From an uncultured Paracoccaceae bacterium (GTDB taxonomy: Bacteria > Pseudomonadota > Alphaproteobacteria > Rhodobacterales > Rhodobacteraceae): a stretch of 64,000 bases of DNA. The translations under genes and the position numbers were made by a program. Of the stretch, positions 16,791-26,105 are shown one piece after another. The DNA is taken from the NCBI GenBank assembly GCA_947501555.1, contig CANMWG010000001.1, forward strand, positions 248,001-312,000. The letters are read 5' to 3'. Position 1 is the first letter of the stretch. The number at the start of each line of letters is the position of its first letter. The notes under the pieces were generated by a model. That model did not search any database. It saw nothing but the letters and a program-made list of their open reading frames with translations, and was not told the DNA's origin.

Positions 16791-19358
16791 ATGAATGGTG
16801 CCGCAGTGCAGCAACAAGCTCGATATAGTGCTCTTACTCTGATCACGCCGACAGCTCAGATGTCGGCGGCGGTGCATGGTGGGCGGGCGAAATGTCTGCA
16901 ACGGTTGATCCGCCTCGACATGCCTGTGCCGATCACTGTCGCCTTGTCCTTTGACGCGGTGCATGATGTGGCGGCTGGACGCTTGCCGGATATGAAGACC
17001 CTGCTTGCGCCCTTTGGCGATACCCCGCTGCTCTCTGTGCGTCCGTCTAGTCAGGACCCCGATTGGGGCGGGCCCGGCGCGATTTTGAATGTGGGTATGA
17101 ATGACGCCCGTCACGCGGCGCTGACCCAGACAATTGGCGCACGTCAGGCCACCGATCTGTACCTGCGTTTTGTGCAATCCTATGCCATCCATGTGGCCCG
17201 TTTGGACCCGGATGAATTTTACCTGCCTGATGAGCCCGATGCAGCCAGCCTGAAGGCCATGCTTGAGACCTATGAGTTTGAGACAGACGCGCCGTTCCCG
17301 CAGGATGTGTCGGTGCAATTGGCTGCTGTGCTCCGGTCCATGGCCCGCGCGTGGGACGGCACAACCGCCCGTTTGTTGCGGCAGGCCAAAGGTGCCCCCG
17401 TTGATGCAGGTTTGGGTTTGGTTGTGCAGGCGATGGCCTTGGGTGTGGGCGAGGGTGAATGTGGCCTTGGCCTGATCCAGTTTGTTGACCCGGCCTCGGG
17501 CGCGCCCCAGATCATTGGCCGTTATATCAGCCAATATCAGGGCCAAGTGGTTAGCCGGAAGTCCGAAGGCGCGCTTTATCTGACCCACGATGCCCGTGGC
17601 CCTTCGCTGGAAGAGATTTGCCCGGACCAATTCGCAGAGCTTGTGTCGATTGGTAATCTTTGCCGTCACCGTTTGCGCGAAGAGATGGAAGTGAAGTTTA
17701 CCTTGCAGGATGGCCGCTTGCAGGTTCTGGATGCGGTTCGTGTGCAGCGCTCATCGCGTGCATCGGTGCGTATTGCGGTGAATTTGGCAGAAGATGGTAT
17801 TATTCCCCGTGAAGAGGCTGTCATGCGCGTGGAACCTGCCGCTTTGTCCGAATTGCTGCACCGTCAGGTTGATCCAGAGGCTGCGCGCGATGTGATTGTT
17901 GGCGGGATAGCCGCCAGCCCGGGTGCTGCCTGTGGCCGTATCGTGCTGACCGCAAATGACGCACAGGCCAGTGCCGCCCGTGGTGAGCCTTGCGTGCTGG
18001 TCCGTCGCGAAACAACGCCTGAGGATATTCGCGGAATGCATGCCGCCCAAGCCGTGCTGACAATGCGCGGTGGTGTGACCAGCCATGCTGCTGTGATTGG
18101 CCGCGGATTGGGTGTGCCTTGTGTGGTCGGGGCCTCTGATCTGGTGATTGATCGCAAAGGTGACCGAATTTCGGGCCCTGATGGCCGCAGTTTTGCTGTG
18201 GGTGACATTATTACCGTGGATGGCACGACGGGTCAGATCCTTGTGGGTGAGCCCCCCATGCTTGAGGCCGCCTTGGACGATGAATTCCAAACCCTGCTGC
18301 AATGGGCCGATGAATACCGTGATATTGGTGTCCGTGCCAATGCCGACACGCCAGCAGATGCCCAAACCGCCCGCAACTTTGCGGCCGAGGGCATTGGCCT
18401 GTGTCGCACCGAACATATGTTCTTTGAAGGCGACCGGCTGGGTGTCATGCGCGAGATGATCTTTGCCGAAGAGGGTGAAGACCGTCGCGCTGTATTGGAT
18501 CGTTTGTTGCCCATGCAACGCGCAGATTTTCGGGCCTTGTTTGAGATCATGAAAGGCCAGACTGTCTGTGTTCGCCTGTTTGATCCGCCTTTGCACGAAT
18601 TCCTGCCCGCCGACAAAGCCGGCATGCGCGATCTGGCCGAACAATTGGCCTTGCCTGTCCCCGAGGTGTCTGAACGCGTTGCAGCACTGAGCGAACATAA
18701 CCCGATGCTGGGCATGCGTGGCGTGCGTTTGGGAATTGCCATCCCCGAGATATACGACATGCAGGCCCGGGCGATCTTTGAAGCGATCTCTGCTGTGCGC
18801 AAGAAGGGGATCAAGATCACAGTTGAGATCATGATCCCGCTGGTCAGTGCCATGCGCGAGGTGGAGCTGATGCGGGCGCGCATTGAAGGCGTTGCGAATA
18901 CAGTGCGCGCCAAGGACAAAGTTGATTTTGAGTATCGTCTGGGTGTGATGGTCGAAACACCACGTGCTGCACTGCGCGCCGAAGACATCGCGGCACACGC
19001 CGAATTCTTGTCATTTGGCACCAACGATCTGACCCAGATGACCTATGGTCTGTCCCGCGATGATGCGGGCCGGTTTATGTCGGCCTATGTGCAGCAGGGT
19101 GTCTATGCCGAAGACCCGTTTCATACGATTGATATCGAAGGGGTCGGCGAGCTGATTGCACTTGGCGCCGAACGAGGCCGCAAGGGTAGACCGGATGTGG
19201 CTTTGTCGATTTGTGGAGAGCATGGTGGCAGTAGGCCCGCAATTGCATTTTGCCGCCAACATGGGTTTGACTACGTTTCATGTTCACCGTTTCGCGTGCC
19301 CGTTTCGCGACTCACTGCCGCCCAATTGGCACTGACTGACCGGATCAAATATAGCTGA
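16791..19358 (+). CDS. Pyruvate phosphate dikinase-like PEP-binding enzyme, diverged N-terminus
   Basis: 855 residues. The central phosphohistidine domain (MRGGVTSHAAVIGRGLGVPCVVG) and the C-terminal PEP-utilising TIM barrel (GEGIGLCRTEHMF, VMVETPRAA, SFGTNDLTQMTYGLSRDD, SICGEHGG, YVSCSPFRVPVSRL) are complete, with the catalytic His and Cys. The N-terminal ATP-grasp domain is diverged: VHGGRAKCL in place of GGKGANL, SVRPSSQDPDWGGPG in place of SVRSGA, and GLIQFVDPASG...GRYIS where PPDK has GVLFTRNPSTG...GEFL. It may use another nucleotide, phosphorylate differently, or be regulatory. It follows glyS closely but probably has its own promoter. Confidence 0.8.
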   Translation: MNGAAVQQQARYSALTLITPTAQMSAAVHGGRAKCLQRLIRLDMPVPITVALSFDAVHDVAAGRLPDMKTLLAPFGDTPLLSVRPSSQDPDWGGPGAILNVGMNDARHAALTQTIGARQATDLYLRFVQSYAIHVARLDPDEFYLPDEPDAASLKAMLETYEFETDAPFPQDVSVQLAAVLRSMARAWDGTTARLLRQAKGAPVDAGLGLVVQAMALGVGEGECGLGLIQFVDPASGAPQIIGRYISQYQGQVVSRKSEGALYLTHDARGPSLEEICPDQFAELVSIGNLCRHRLREEMEVKFTLQDGRLQVLDAVRVQRSSRASVRIAVNLAEDGIIPREEAVMRVEPAALSELLHRQVDPEAARDVIVGGIAASPGAACGRIVLTANDAQASAARGEPCVLVRRETTPEDIRGMHAAQAVLTMRGGVTSHAAVIGRGLGVPCVVGASDLVIDRKGDRISGPDGRSFAVGDIITVDGTTGQILVGEPPMLEAALDDEFQTLLQWADEYRDIGVRANADTPADAQTARNFAAEGIGLCRTEHMFFEGDRLGVMREMIFAEEGEDRRAVLDRLLPMQRADFRALFEIMKGQTVCVRLFDPPLHEFLPADKAGMRDLAEQLALPVPEVSERVAALSEHNPMLGMRGVRLGIAIPEIYDMQARAIFEAISAVRKKGIKITVEIMIPLVSAMREVELMRARIEGVANTVRAKDKVDFEYRLGVMVETPRAALRAEDIAAHAEFLSFGTNDLTQMTYGLSRDDAGRFMSAYVQQGVYAEDPFHTIDIEGVGELIALGAERGRKGRPDVALSICGEHGGSRPAIAFCRQHGFDYVSCSPFRVPVSRLTAAQLALTDRIKYS

Positions 19359-19494
19359 TCCTCTTAAGACATGTGGCCAAAATGCAGCGAAATGCCCCGA
19401 TTTCGCTGGATAGTGCCGGGTTTGATGCGTAGATGTTTCGGCATCTGCGACAGTCTGCCCACAGGGGTAGACGTAGTTCAATTCATCCCCTATG

Positions 19495-19521
19495 AGCACC
19501 CCGGCTGGCGCGGGGCTTTTT
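19495..19521 (+). terminator. Intrinsic terminator between the PPDK-like gene and the hydrolase gene
   Basis: The arms AGC-CCCCG and CGGGGCT (one bulged A) are followed by TTTTT. It lies 137 bases past the PPDK-like stop and 28 bases before the next ATG. A second short dyad (AGCGAAAT/ATTTCGCT) is at 19386-19407. The stretch between may hold a small transcript or a leader, but I cannot identify one. Confidence 0.65.
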
Positions 19522-19548
19522 CCGCGTGGTTTCCTGGGTGGGAATGTT

Positions 19549-20217
19549 ATGACGATTTTAAAGGCGATTTACGCCGCAATGCTTGCGGCGTCACTCTCTT
19601 TGTTTGCGACAGCCACGTTGGCTGATGAACTTTTGGCCAGTCGCCTTGGGGCGATTTTGGGTCAAGAACGGCAAGCTTTGGCTGTTGTTCCTGATACACG
19701 TATGACCATGCTCACATCCTTGCCGTCTGCCGACGCGCGCGGTGTGCAAACACAAACCGGTGTTGTCTATGACCGCGCCTTTCTTGCGGCGCTGCCCGTC
19801 GCGGAAGGTGATGCGCAATGGGAATGCTTGACACAGGCGCTCTATTTTGAGGCCCGCGGTGAAACTGTGCGTGGGATGTTTGCCGTTGGTGAGGTGATCT
19901 TGAACCGTGTGGACAGTGGGGCTTACCCCGATACGCTTTGCACTGTGATCAACCAAGGTACAGGTCGCAAGTATGCCTGCCAATTTACTTACACTTGTGA
20001 CGGGCGTGCCGAAACAATCGGTGAGCCCCGCTCTTGGGAGCGTGTTGGCAAAGTGGCGCGTCTTTTGATGGATGGCACCCCGCGTGCGCTGACAGGTGGT
20101 GCGACGCATTATCATACGAAAGCCGTCAACCCATCATGGGCGCAGCGGTTTCCGCGTACGGCCTCTATCGGGTCGCACTACTTTTATCGTCAGCCGATCC
20201 GCACAGCGTCACAGTAA
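19549..20217 (+). CDS. Secreted cell-wall hydrolase, SleB / Hydrolase_2 family
   Basis: 222 residues with a signal peptide (ending ATLADE). The Hydrolase_2 domain occupies the C-terminal half: CLTQALYFEARGE with the catalytic-type Glu, GEVILNRVDSGAYPDTLC, KYACQFTYTCDG, and GATHYHTKAVNPSWAQ. SleB-type enzymes cleave peptidoglycan, and in Gram-negatives the family acts in wall remodelling. The ATG at 19549 is chosen because the signal peptide starts there and GGTGGG stands upstream; an earlier ATG at 19492 lies in the terminator. It is a single-gene unit. Confidence 0.88.
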   Translation: MTILKAIYAAMLAASLSLFATATLADELLASRLGAILGQERQALAVVPDTRMTMLTSLPSADARGVQTQTGVVYDRAFLAALPVAEGDAQWECLTQALYFEARGETVRGMFAVGEVILNRVDSGAYPDTLCTVINQGTGRKYACQFTYTCDGRAETIGEPRSWERVGKVARLLMDGTPRALTGGATHYHTKAVNPSWAQRFPRTASIGSHYFYRQPIRTASQ

Positions 20218-20316
20218 CGTCGCATGCAGCTGGGCAGGCGTCGTCTGTGCGGCTTGTCCTGTTTGCACCATGGCGCTATGCCGTCCATGATTTTGTGATC
20301 TCGGGATGGGACAGCC

Positions 20317-21237
20317 ATGACTGACGACATTCGCCTTGCCTTTGCCCACCCAAGCGAGCGGGCAGAGGCCAGTAGCCAGACCCCATGCGACCGCATTTCC
20401 TTGCGCGATTATGTGGTCGAGGTCGAGATTGGCGCATTTCAGCAAGAACGCGGCACCTTGCAGCGCGTTCGCTTTAATGTGGTGGTCGAGGTGTTACCCA
20501 TTACTGGTCCCATGGACGACGATGTGGACCGCATTCTTTCTTATGACAAAGTGACCGAGGCCATCGGGATTGAATTGGAAGCCGAGCGCCTGAACCTGCT
20601 TGAAACCCTGGCTGCCCGCGTTGCTGAACGGATCCTGTTAGAACCACAGGCCGAACGCGTCTTTGTCCGTATCGAAAAGCTGGACCGTGGTCCGTTTTCA
20701 CTGGGGGTTGAGATTGTCCGTTCCCGTGACGGGACCGATTTAACGGGTCAAGACCATGTAGAGGCTCCGCACCCCCGTGTTGCTTTCCTATCCAATACCG
20801 CCATTGCTGCGCCGGAACTGTCGGGTTGGATCGATCAGTTGGCGGACAGGGATGCCCCTTTGATTATCTGTGTCGGCCCTGCCAGTACGCCCGCGCCGCA
20901 GGCGGGCAACGCGCTGGCGCAACGCCGTATCGATTTGCTGGCGATTGAGCAGAACGCTTGGATGTTGGCAGCACGGGACAGGCGCTGCATGGTTGTGGGC
21001 ACCCGGACCGAGTTGGATTGGGCGATGAAAAACGACCAGATTTGCATCTGGGCCCCCTCCAAGATTGTGCTGGATGCGGTGGATGGCCCCTCGGCCGGGC
21101 CGCAGGATGCGCTGTCATTGGTTGCTTGGTTCGCCGAAGACATGGCCGCGAAAGAGCTGTTGGTGATTGGTGCAGATGCGCCTGAGACGAAAGTCCCAGT
21201 GCGTGTTGCGGATGTGACCCGCTCCGAACTGCTATGA
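20317..21237 (+). CDS. folB: Dihydroneopterin aldolase with a long C-terminal extension
   Basis: 306 residues; normal FolB is about 120. Residues about 27-135 are the FolB fold (ISLRDYVVEVEIGAFQQER, YDKVTEAI, LETLAARVAERIL, VRIEKLDRGPFSLGVEI), which converts dihydroneopterin to hydroxymethyl-dihydropterin. Residues about 150-306 form an extra domain with Rossmann-like hydrophobic strands (PLIICVGPAST, RRCMVVGT, AKELLVIGADAPETKV) and no motif I recognise. The stop overlaps the folP start by four bases (ATGA), so the two folate genes are coupled. The extension may be common in Rhodobacteraceae. Confidence 0.9.
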   Translation: MTDDIRLAFAHPSERAEASSQTPCDRISLRDYVVEVEIGAFQQERGTLQRVRFNVVVEVLPITGPMDDDVDRILSYDKVTEAIGIELEAERLNLLETLAARVAERILLEPQAERVFVRIEKLDRGPFSLGVEIVRSRDGTDLTGQDHVEAPHPRVAFLSNTAIAAPELSGWIDQLADRDAPLIICVGPASTPAPQAGNALAQRRIDLLAIEQNAWMLAARDRRCMVVGTRTELDWAMKNDQICIWAPSKIVLDAVDGPSAGPQDALSLVAWFAEDMAAKELLVIGADAPETKVPVRVADVTRSELL

Positions 21238-22235
21238 CCCAATATTATCGCCCGCTTGTCCGTTTTGGTGATCGGCCCGCCGGGGCCTTCGCGATTGGGG
21301 GCAGTGTTTGTTGGTTCAATGAGGTTGCGGTTTTGCAACGCGACGTGCCGGAACAAGTCATCCCCGTTGCGGACATGCCGGCCGATGCTTTGGATCGGTT
21401 GATCCGCCCTCGTGCGCGGATCGCCGGCCTGGATATGTCGGCCCCACGCATCATGGGTATTCTGAACGTCACCCCAGATAGTTTTTCCGATGGGGGGCAG
21501 TTCGCAACCCATGACGCGGCAGTTACCCGTGCTCTGCAGATGCAGGCCGAAGGGGCGGCGATCATTGACATTGGCGGTGAAAGCACGCGTCCGGGGGCTG
21601 CCGAGGTTCCTGTGGCCGATGAAGTGGATCGCACCGCCCCCGTGATCGCAGCGATCCGGGCGCAAAGCGATGTTCCGATCTCAATCGATACGCGCAAAGC
21701 GCAGGTGGCCGATGCTGCGGTGCAGGCCGGGGCGGATCTGATCAATGATGTGGCCGCCTTTACCTTTGATCCTGATTTGGCGGGGGTTGCCGCCGGATCA
21801 GGCAAGCCGGTTTGCCTGATGCATGCCCAAGGGGACCCTGCGACCATGCAGGACGATCCGCAATATGATGATGTGCTGCTTGATGTGTACGATTTTCTTG
21901 TAGATCGGATCGCCGTGGCCGAAGCCGCCGGGATGACCCGCGACCAGATTGTCGTTGATCCAGGCATCGGTTTTGGCAAGACCGTTGACCATAATCTGAC
22001 TTTGCTGCGCGGCATTGCGCTTTTCCATTCCTTGGGCTGTCCGATCTTGCTGGGTGCCTCCCGCAAACGCTTTATCGGGATCATTGGCGATGGCGAGGCC
22101 GCAACGAACCGGGTCAGTGGTTCAGTAGCCGTGGCGTTGCACGCTGCCCGTCAGGGGGTGCAAATCCTGCGCGTTCACGATACATTTGCCACAAAACAGG
22201 CGTTGGACCTGGAATGGGCAATTGGTGGGCAGTAA
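21234..22235 (+). CDS. folP: Dihydropteroate synthase
   Basis: 333 residues. DHPS motifs are present: [16 protein letters not shown] (residues about 77-92), [69 protein letters not shown], and [11 protein letters not shown]. It joins hydroxymethyl-dihydropterin pyrophosphate with p-aminobenzoate and is the target of sulphonamides. The first 70 residues are an N-terminal extension of the kind seen in alphaproteobacteria. It lies between folB (four-base overlap) and glmM (four bases apart), a common operon in the order. Confidence 0.96.
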   Translation: MTQYYRPLVRFGDRPAGAFAIGGSVCWFNEVAVLQRDVPEQVIPVADMPADALDRLIRPRARIAGLDMSAPRIMGILNVTPDSFSDGGQFATHDAAVTRALQMQAEGAAIIDIGGESTRPGAAEVPVADEVDRTAPVIAAIRAQSDVPISIDTRKAQVADAAVQAGADLINDVAAFTFDPDLAGVAAGSGKPVCLMHAQGDPATMQDDPQYDDVLLDVYDFLVDRIAVAEAAGMTRDQIVVDPGIGFGKTVDHNLTLLRGIALFHSLGCPILLGASRKRFIGIIGDGEAATNRVSGSVAVALHAARQGVQILRVHDTFATKQALDLEWAIGGQ

Positions 22236-22239
22236 CACG

Positions 22240-23583
22240 ATGACACGGAAATTCTTTGGCACTGACGGCGTGCGCGGCAAGGCGAATACCTATCCGATGA
22301 CAGCGGATATGGCGCTGAAAATTGGGGCGGCGGCGGGGCGGTTCTTTCGCAACGATGGCTCAAACGGGCACCGGGTGGTGATTGGCAAGGACACGCGCCT
22401 GTCAGGCTATATGTTTGAAAGTGCTTTGACCGCCGGGCTGACAAGTACGGGCATGAATGTGCTGTTGCTGGGTCCCGTGCCAACCCCTGCGGTGGGGCTG
22501 TTGACCACATCCATGCGCGCTGACGTAGGCATCATGATTTCCGCTAGCCACAATCCGCATTATGACAACGGGATCAAGTTCTTTGGCCCTGATGGTTTCA
22601 AGCTATCGGATGAGGCCGAGATGGAGATCGAAGCCTTAATCACCAGCGAAATAGAACCCGCACAGGCCCAAAACATTGGCCGCGCCAAGCGGATTGATGA
22701 TGGCCGTTTCCGCTACGCCGAACGTGTCAAATCGACCTTTCCGGCAGGCATGCGCCTTGATGGGCTTAAGGTCGTGGTGGATTGCGCCAATGGGGCTGCA
22801 CATCGTGTTGCCCCCGAGGTGCTTTGGGAACTTGGCGCGACCGTGATCCCTGTGGGTGTCAGTCCCAATGGTCTGAACATCAACGATGGGTGCGGGTCCA
22901 CCGATACCTCGGCTGCGGCGGCTGCGATTTTGGCTGAAGGGGCCGACGTGGGCATTTGCCTTGATGGCGATGCGGACCGTGTGATGATCCTCGATGAAAA
23001 AGGCCAAGTTGCTGACGGCGACCAACTGATGGCGCTGATGGCCGGGCGTTGGGCCGATCAGGACCGGTTGAATGGTGGCACTTTGGTCGCCACGGTCATG
23101 TCGAACCTTGGGCTAGAGCGTTACATGGAGGGGCGTGGTTTGCGTCTGGAACGTACCGCCGTGGGTGACCGCTATGTTGTTGAGGCCATGCGCGCGAATG
23201 GGTGGAACCTGGGCGGAGAACAGTCCGGGCATATCGTGATGACTGACTACGCCACGACGGGCGATGGGTTGTTGGCGGGCCTGCATTTTCTGGCGGCCAT
23301 GATTGAGACCGAACAACCAGCCAGCGCGCTGACCAAAACATTTGAAACTGTCCCGCAGATGCTTAAGAACGTGCGCTTTGCTGCGGGGCAAGACCCGTTG
23401 GGTGTTGATGGGGTCAAAGCGTCGATTGCGGATGCCGAGGCCAAGCTTGTTGGCAAAGGCCGTCTGCTCATCCGTAAATCTGGCACCGAGCCTTTGATCC
23501 GTGTGATGGCCGAATGCGAAGACAGCGTTCTTCTGACCAAGGTGGTCGATGATATCGTGCAAGAGGTTGCGGCGGCCATATAG
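22240..23583 (+). CDS. glmM: Phosphoglucosamine mutase
   Basis: 447 residues, the family length. The start ATG at 22240 gives [16 protein letters not shown], the standard N-terminus. The catalytic phosphoserine is in [17 protein letters not shown] (about 100), the Mg loop is DGDADR (about 243), the sugar loop is GGEQSGH (about 325) and the phosphate loop [12 protein letters not shown] is near the end. It interconverts glucosamine-6-P and glucosamine-1-P for UDP-GlcNAc synthesis. It is the last gene of the fol operon. A decayed second copy of its 3' end lies 1.2 kb downstream (24733-24851). Confidence 0.97.
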   Translation: MTRKFFGTDGVRGKANTYPMTADMALKIGAAAGRFFRNDGSNGHRVVIGKDTRLSGYMFESALTAGLTSTGMNVLLLGPVPTPAVGLLTTSMRADVGIMISASHNPHYDNGIKFFGPDGFKLSDEAEMEIEALITSEIEPAQAQNIGRAKRIDDGRFRYAERVKSTFPAGMRLDGLKVVVDCANGAAHRVAPEVLWELGATVIPVGVSPNGLNINDGCGSTDTSAAAAAILAEGADVGICLDGDADRVMILDEKGQVADGDQLMALMAGRWADQDRLNGGTLVATVMSNLGLERYMEGRGLRLERTAVGDRYVVEAMRANGWNLGGEQSGHIVMTDYATTGDGLLAGLHFLAAMIETEQPASALTKTFETVPQMLKNVRFAAGQDPLGVDGVKASIADAEAKLVGKGRLLIRKSGTEPLIRVMAECEDSVLLTKVVDDIVQEVAAAI

Positions 23584-23605
23584 CGCCGCAACCTGTAGGT
23601 GGGGG

Positions 23606-24454
23606 TTAGGCTGAAATAGCCTCTGTCACTTCGTTCAGTATGGTATCGACCTGTGCAGGTGAGAGCCCCATGGCATTGGCCAGACCTTTGACGAATTCCT
23701 CTTCTTTGCCATCTAGCTCACCATCGGCGGCGACGACACGCATAACGCCGCGCATCATGTCCTGCATTTCTTGCTCGGTGCGGTCCTTGACCATGTTTTC
23801 AAAGCCAAAGTCGGACAAAAAGCTTTCGGCCAAGCCCGCTATTTCACTGATCAATTCGACCGTGAAAGTATCGCCTGATATCTCTTGGGCAATGGTTTTG
23901 ATTTCTTCAACTTCCGACGGGTCAATACTGCCATCGGTTTTCGCGGCGTGGCACATCGCATCCAAAAGCGCTTTGTTCGCGGGCGAAAGATCACCCATCA
24001 GCGCTAGGCGCTTTTTGCGGCGACGACTGGTGTTTATCGCGCCGACAATGCCAACAGCCAGAATGCCACCAACGACAAGCAGGCCCCAGATACCTGCCAG
24101 AAACGCCCCGGTGGACAGTTTCGGTTCGCTTGAAATTTCGGATGGGATCCCGCCTTCGCTTTGCGCCTGTTGGAATTCAGCAAGGGTCAACGGAATAACC
24201 GAGCTTGCATCGCATTGATAGTTTGCAAGACCGTACCCGTCAGCGCTGCGCCAGACGTTCACAAAGAAGATTTTAGTTGTCGTTTGCAATTGGCAAAGAG
24301 ACAGCGCACCAAAGTCGTTTTCGAACTCTGTCGTGCTGACAAATGAAAGTTTCTCATGGCTAGAGATGAACACACCAAGGCGCGCAGCCATGGCATTTGA
24401 AGGTATCGCGATGAAGAGGACGGCGGCAAAAAGACTGAGTAGTCGGCTTATCAT
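23606..24454 (-). CDS. Membrane-anchored protein with a TerB-like C-terminal domain
   Basis: About 282 residues. A signal-like N-terminus (MISRLLSLFAAVLFIAIPSNAMA) is followed by a periplasmic region of about 90 residues, a membrane helix (AGIWGLLVVGGILAVGIVGAI) and a basic RRRKKR stop-transfer. The cytoplasmic C-terminal 130 residues have the TerB/DjlA-like layout: AMCHAAKTDGSIDPSEVEEI and VMRVVAADGELDGKEEEFV, acidic helix pairs with EF-hand-like spacing. TerB-type domains occur in stress and phage-response systems, but no ter cluster is nearby. It is a single gene convergent with glmM. It sits between glmM and the decayed copy of the glmM end, so it may have arrived with that rearrangement. 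Confidence 0.75.
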   Translation of the reverse strand: MISRLLSLFAAVLFIAIPSNAMAARLGVFISSHEKLSFVSTTEFENDFGALSLCQLQTTTKIFFVNVWRSADGYGLANYQCDASSVIPLTLAEFQQAQSEGGIPSEISSEPKLSTGAFLAGIWGLLVVGGILAVGIVGAINTSRRRKKRLALMGDLSPANKALLDAMCHAAKTDGSIDPSEVEEIKTIAQEISGDTFTVELISEIAGLAESFLSDFGFENMVKDRTEQEMQDMMRGVMRVVAADGELDGKEEEFVKGLANAMGLSPAQVDTILNEVTEAISA

Positions 24455-24732
24455 TCGTAGGTTCCAATAGTAAATTCGGTCCCGCCTCAGAATGGGCAAA
24501 GACCGGAGAGCGGTTTCATTTAGCGCGGCTTTGGGTGGAGCCGCTTTCAAGCCATGCCGCTGCGCTGAGTTTATTGTCAACCGAGTGCCCATCAGGAACG
24601 TGTAAACTTATTTTTATCAGCGAATTATTGCTTAATTTTGAGGTGCTTAGCGAGGGGGTGTTTGTAACCTCCTGATGACAATGGCGGTACCTGTGGTGTA
24701 GGTTCCAAGCCTTCGTTTCATCCGGATTTAGG

Positions 24733-24851
24733 CGGTTGCGCCAAGGCCATCTGCTGATCCGTTGACCCGCGTGATGGCCGAATGCGAAGATGGTGTTTTG
24801 CTGACGCAGGTCGTCGATGGGTTCGTCGTAGAGGTGGAGGCGGCCGCTTAG
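24733..24851 (+). pseudogene. Decayed duplicate of the glmM 3' end
   Basis: The plus strand reads GGCCATCTGCTGATCCG, a gap, then TGATGGCCGAATGCGAAGA and onward to GCGGCCGCTTAG. This aligns with the last 40 codons of glmM (about 23450-23583), including the KGRLLIR, MAECED and VVDD segments. Relative to glmM, about 19 bases are missing in the RKSGTEP-coding part, shifting the frame, and point differences are scattered. Its end overlaps the stop of the EamA gene on the other strand. It is clearly a relict and non-functional. Confidence 0.85.
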
Positions 24852-25747
24852 CGGCCCAAAATACGCTTCAAGCTAACCCATTGGCTGATCGCCAGGCCGA
24901 TCAGGATCAACCCGAGTGCTGCAAAGAACCGCAGGGGCAGGATTTCGTTCAGGATCCAGACACCAAACAGCATCGACCAAAGTGGCACCTGATAGTTCAC
25001 AAGCGTCATGAACACGGTCCCGGTTGAACGGATCGTCACAACCCGGATCAGCGCGGCCAGAGCGGTGGGCACCAGCCCCAATGCGATGATCGCGATGGTG
25101 GGGCGGGCTTCGCCGATGCCGGGCAGCCCTTCGATCAGCAGCATAGCGGGGATCAGCGCGGCTGCCCCGACTGTTAGCAAAAGCGCGGCCATGGTGATGG
25201 GGTCGATGGGCGGGCAGCGCCGGGTCATAATGCTGGACACCGCATATGAAAAAGCGGCGGCGACACAGGCGATTTGGCCCAAAGGCTCCATCCCTGTCCC
25301 GATCTCCAAAACGCCGGGGCCGATCAGTATGACCGCGCCCACGAACCCCAACGAGACGCCGATGATATTGCGCTTGGTGAGCTTTTCGTCGGTGAAAGCA
25401 TGCGCCAAGGGCAGCACAAACAACGGCAAGGCTGCCATGGAAATTCCTGCAAAGGCTGACGGGACAAACTGTTGCCCCCAGCTGAGCAGAGCAAAGGGTA
25501 GGGCGGTGTTTAGCACGCCGATCACCACCAGATATTTGCACATGCGCGGCGTGAATTCCGGCAAAGGGCGCCGCATCAGCCGCATCAAGCCAAGCAAGGC
25601 TATGGCCCCCAATGTCGTGCGGGCGCATGCGACCGTAAGGGGGCCGTAGCCCTCTAGCGCGATGGCTACGACCATGAAGGTCGCACCCCATATGACCCCA
25701 AGTACGCCGATAGAGAGCCAATTGTTCAGGGTGGGTTGGGTCGCCAT
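24848..25747 (-). CDS. EamA/DMT-family inner-membrane transporter
   Basis: 299 residues with about ten hydrophobic helices in two five-helix EamA halves; the first half begins LSIGVLGVIWGATFMVVAIAL and the second around QIACVAAAFSYAVSSIM. Drug/metabolite transporters of this type export amino acids, metabolites or toxins using the proton gradient. ATG at 25747 is chosen; the longer upstream frame is hydrophilic and overlaps the next gene. It is the last gene of a leftward group with the ABM and NIPSNAP genes (four bases after the ABM stop), opposite an ArsR-type regulator. The substrate is unknown. The final codons overlap the glmM relict. Confidence 0.85.
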   Translation of the reverse strand: MATQPTLNNWLSIGVLGVIWGATFMVVAIALEGYGPLTVACARTTLGAIALLGLMRLMRRPLPEFTPRMCKYLVVIGVLNTALPFALLSWGQQFVPSAFAGISMAALPLFVLPLAHAFTDEKLTKRNIIGVSLGFVGAVILIGPGVLEIGTGMEPLGQIACVAAAFSYAVSSIMTRRCPPIDPITMAALLLTVGAAALIPAMLLIEGLPGIGEARPTIAIIALGLVPTALAALIRVVTIRSTGTVFMTLVNYQVPLWSMLFGVWILNEILPLRFFAALGLILIGLAISQWVSLKRILGR

Positions 25748-25751
25748 GGGG

Positions 25752-26105
25752 TCACTTTGCCTTGTGGTGATGCAGCCTGCTGTCTTTGGGGGCTTGCACG
25801 CGATCATGCAACCCGTAGTCACGCGAAACTTCCGCAACACGCAGACGGTAATTGGTGAAGATGCCCGATCGGCCCGCGGATTGTGTGCTGCGGTGGTGTT
25901 GCGTGTTGCGCCAGTTTGCAATGGCCGCTTCGTCGTCGAAGAAGGATAGCGACAGCAATTTGTCCGGATCGTTTAGGCTGCGGAAACGCTCGACCGAGAT
26001 GAAGCCTTCCATCTTATCAAGCATGGGCCGCAGCTGGGCGGCGTGATCCAGATAGTGGTCCATTTTATCCCGGGCAGGGTGAACTTCGAAGATCACGGCG
26101 ATCAT
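25752..26105 (-). CDS. Antibiotic-biosynthesis-monooxygenase (ABM) fold protein
   Basis: 117 residues. The dimeric alpha/beta-barrel ABM pattern is visible: IAVIFEVHPARDKMDHYLDHAAQLRPMLDKMEGFISVERFRS, then LLSLSFFDDEAAIANWR. The last 35 residues form a His/Arg-rich tail. Proteins of this fold are cofactor-free or haem-type oxygenases, or stress proteins. The start overlaps the stop of the NIPSNAP gene by four bases, so the two are coupled and may act together on one small molecule. The substrate cannot be inferred. Confidence 0.8.
   Translation of the reverse strand: MIAVIFEVHPARDKMDHYLDHAAQLRPMLDKMEGFISVERFRSLNDPDKLLSLSFFDDEAAIANWRNTQHHRSTQSAGRSGIFTNYRLRVAEVSRDYGLHDRVQAPKDSRLHHHKAK

Noticed and set aside
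17751..18998. A 415-codon minus-strand frame opposite the PPDK-like gene
   Set aside because: His/Thr-rich composition typical of antisense to GC-rich coding DNA; the plus-strand enzyme motifs are unmistakable.
19359..19494. A possible tRNA-like segment before the terminator (TTCAATTCATCCCC and GAGCACC)
   Set aside because: No matching 5' acceptor arm, D-arm or anticodon arm could be found, so it is not a tRNA gene.
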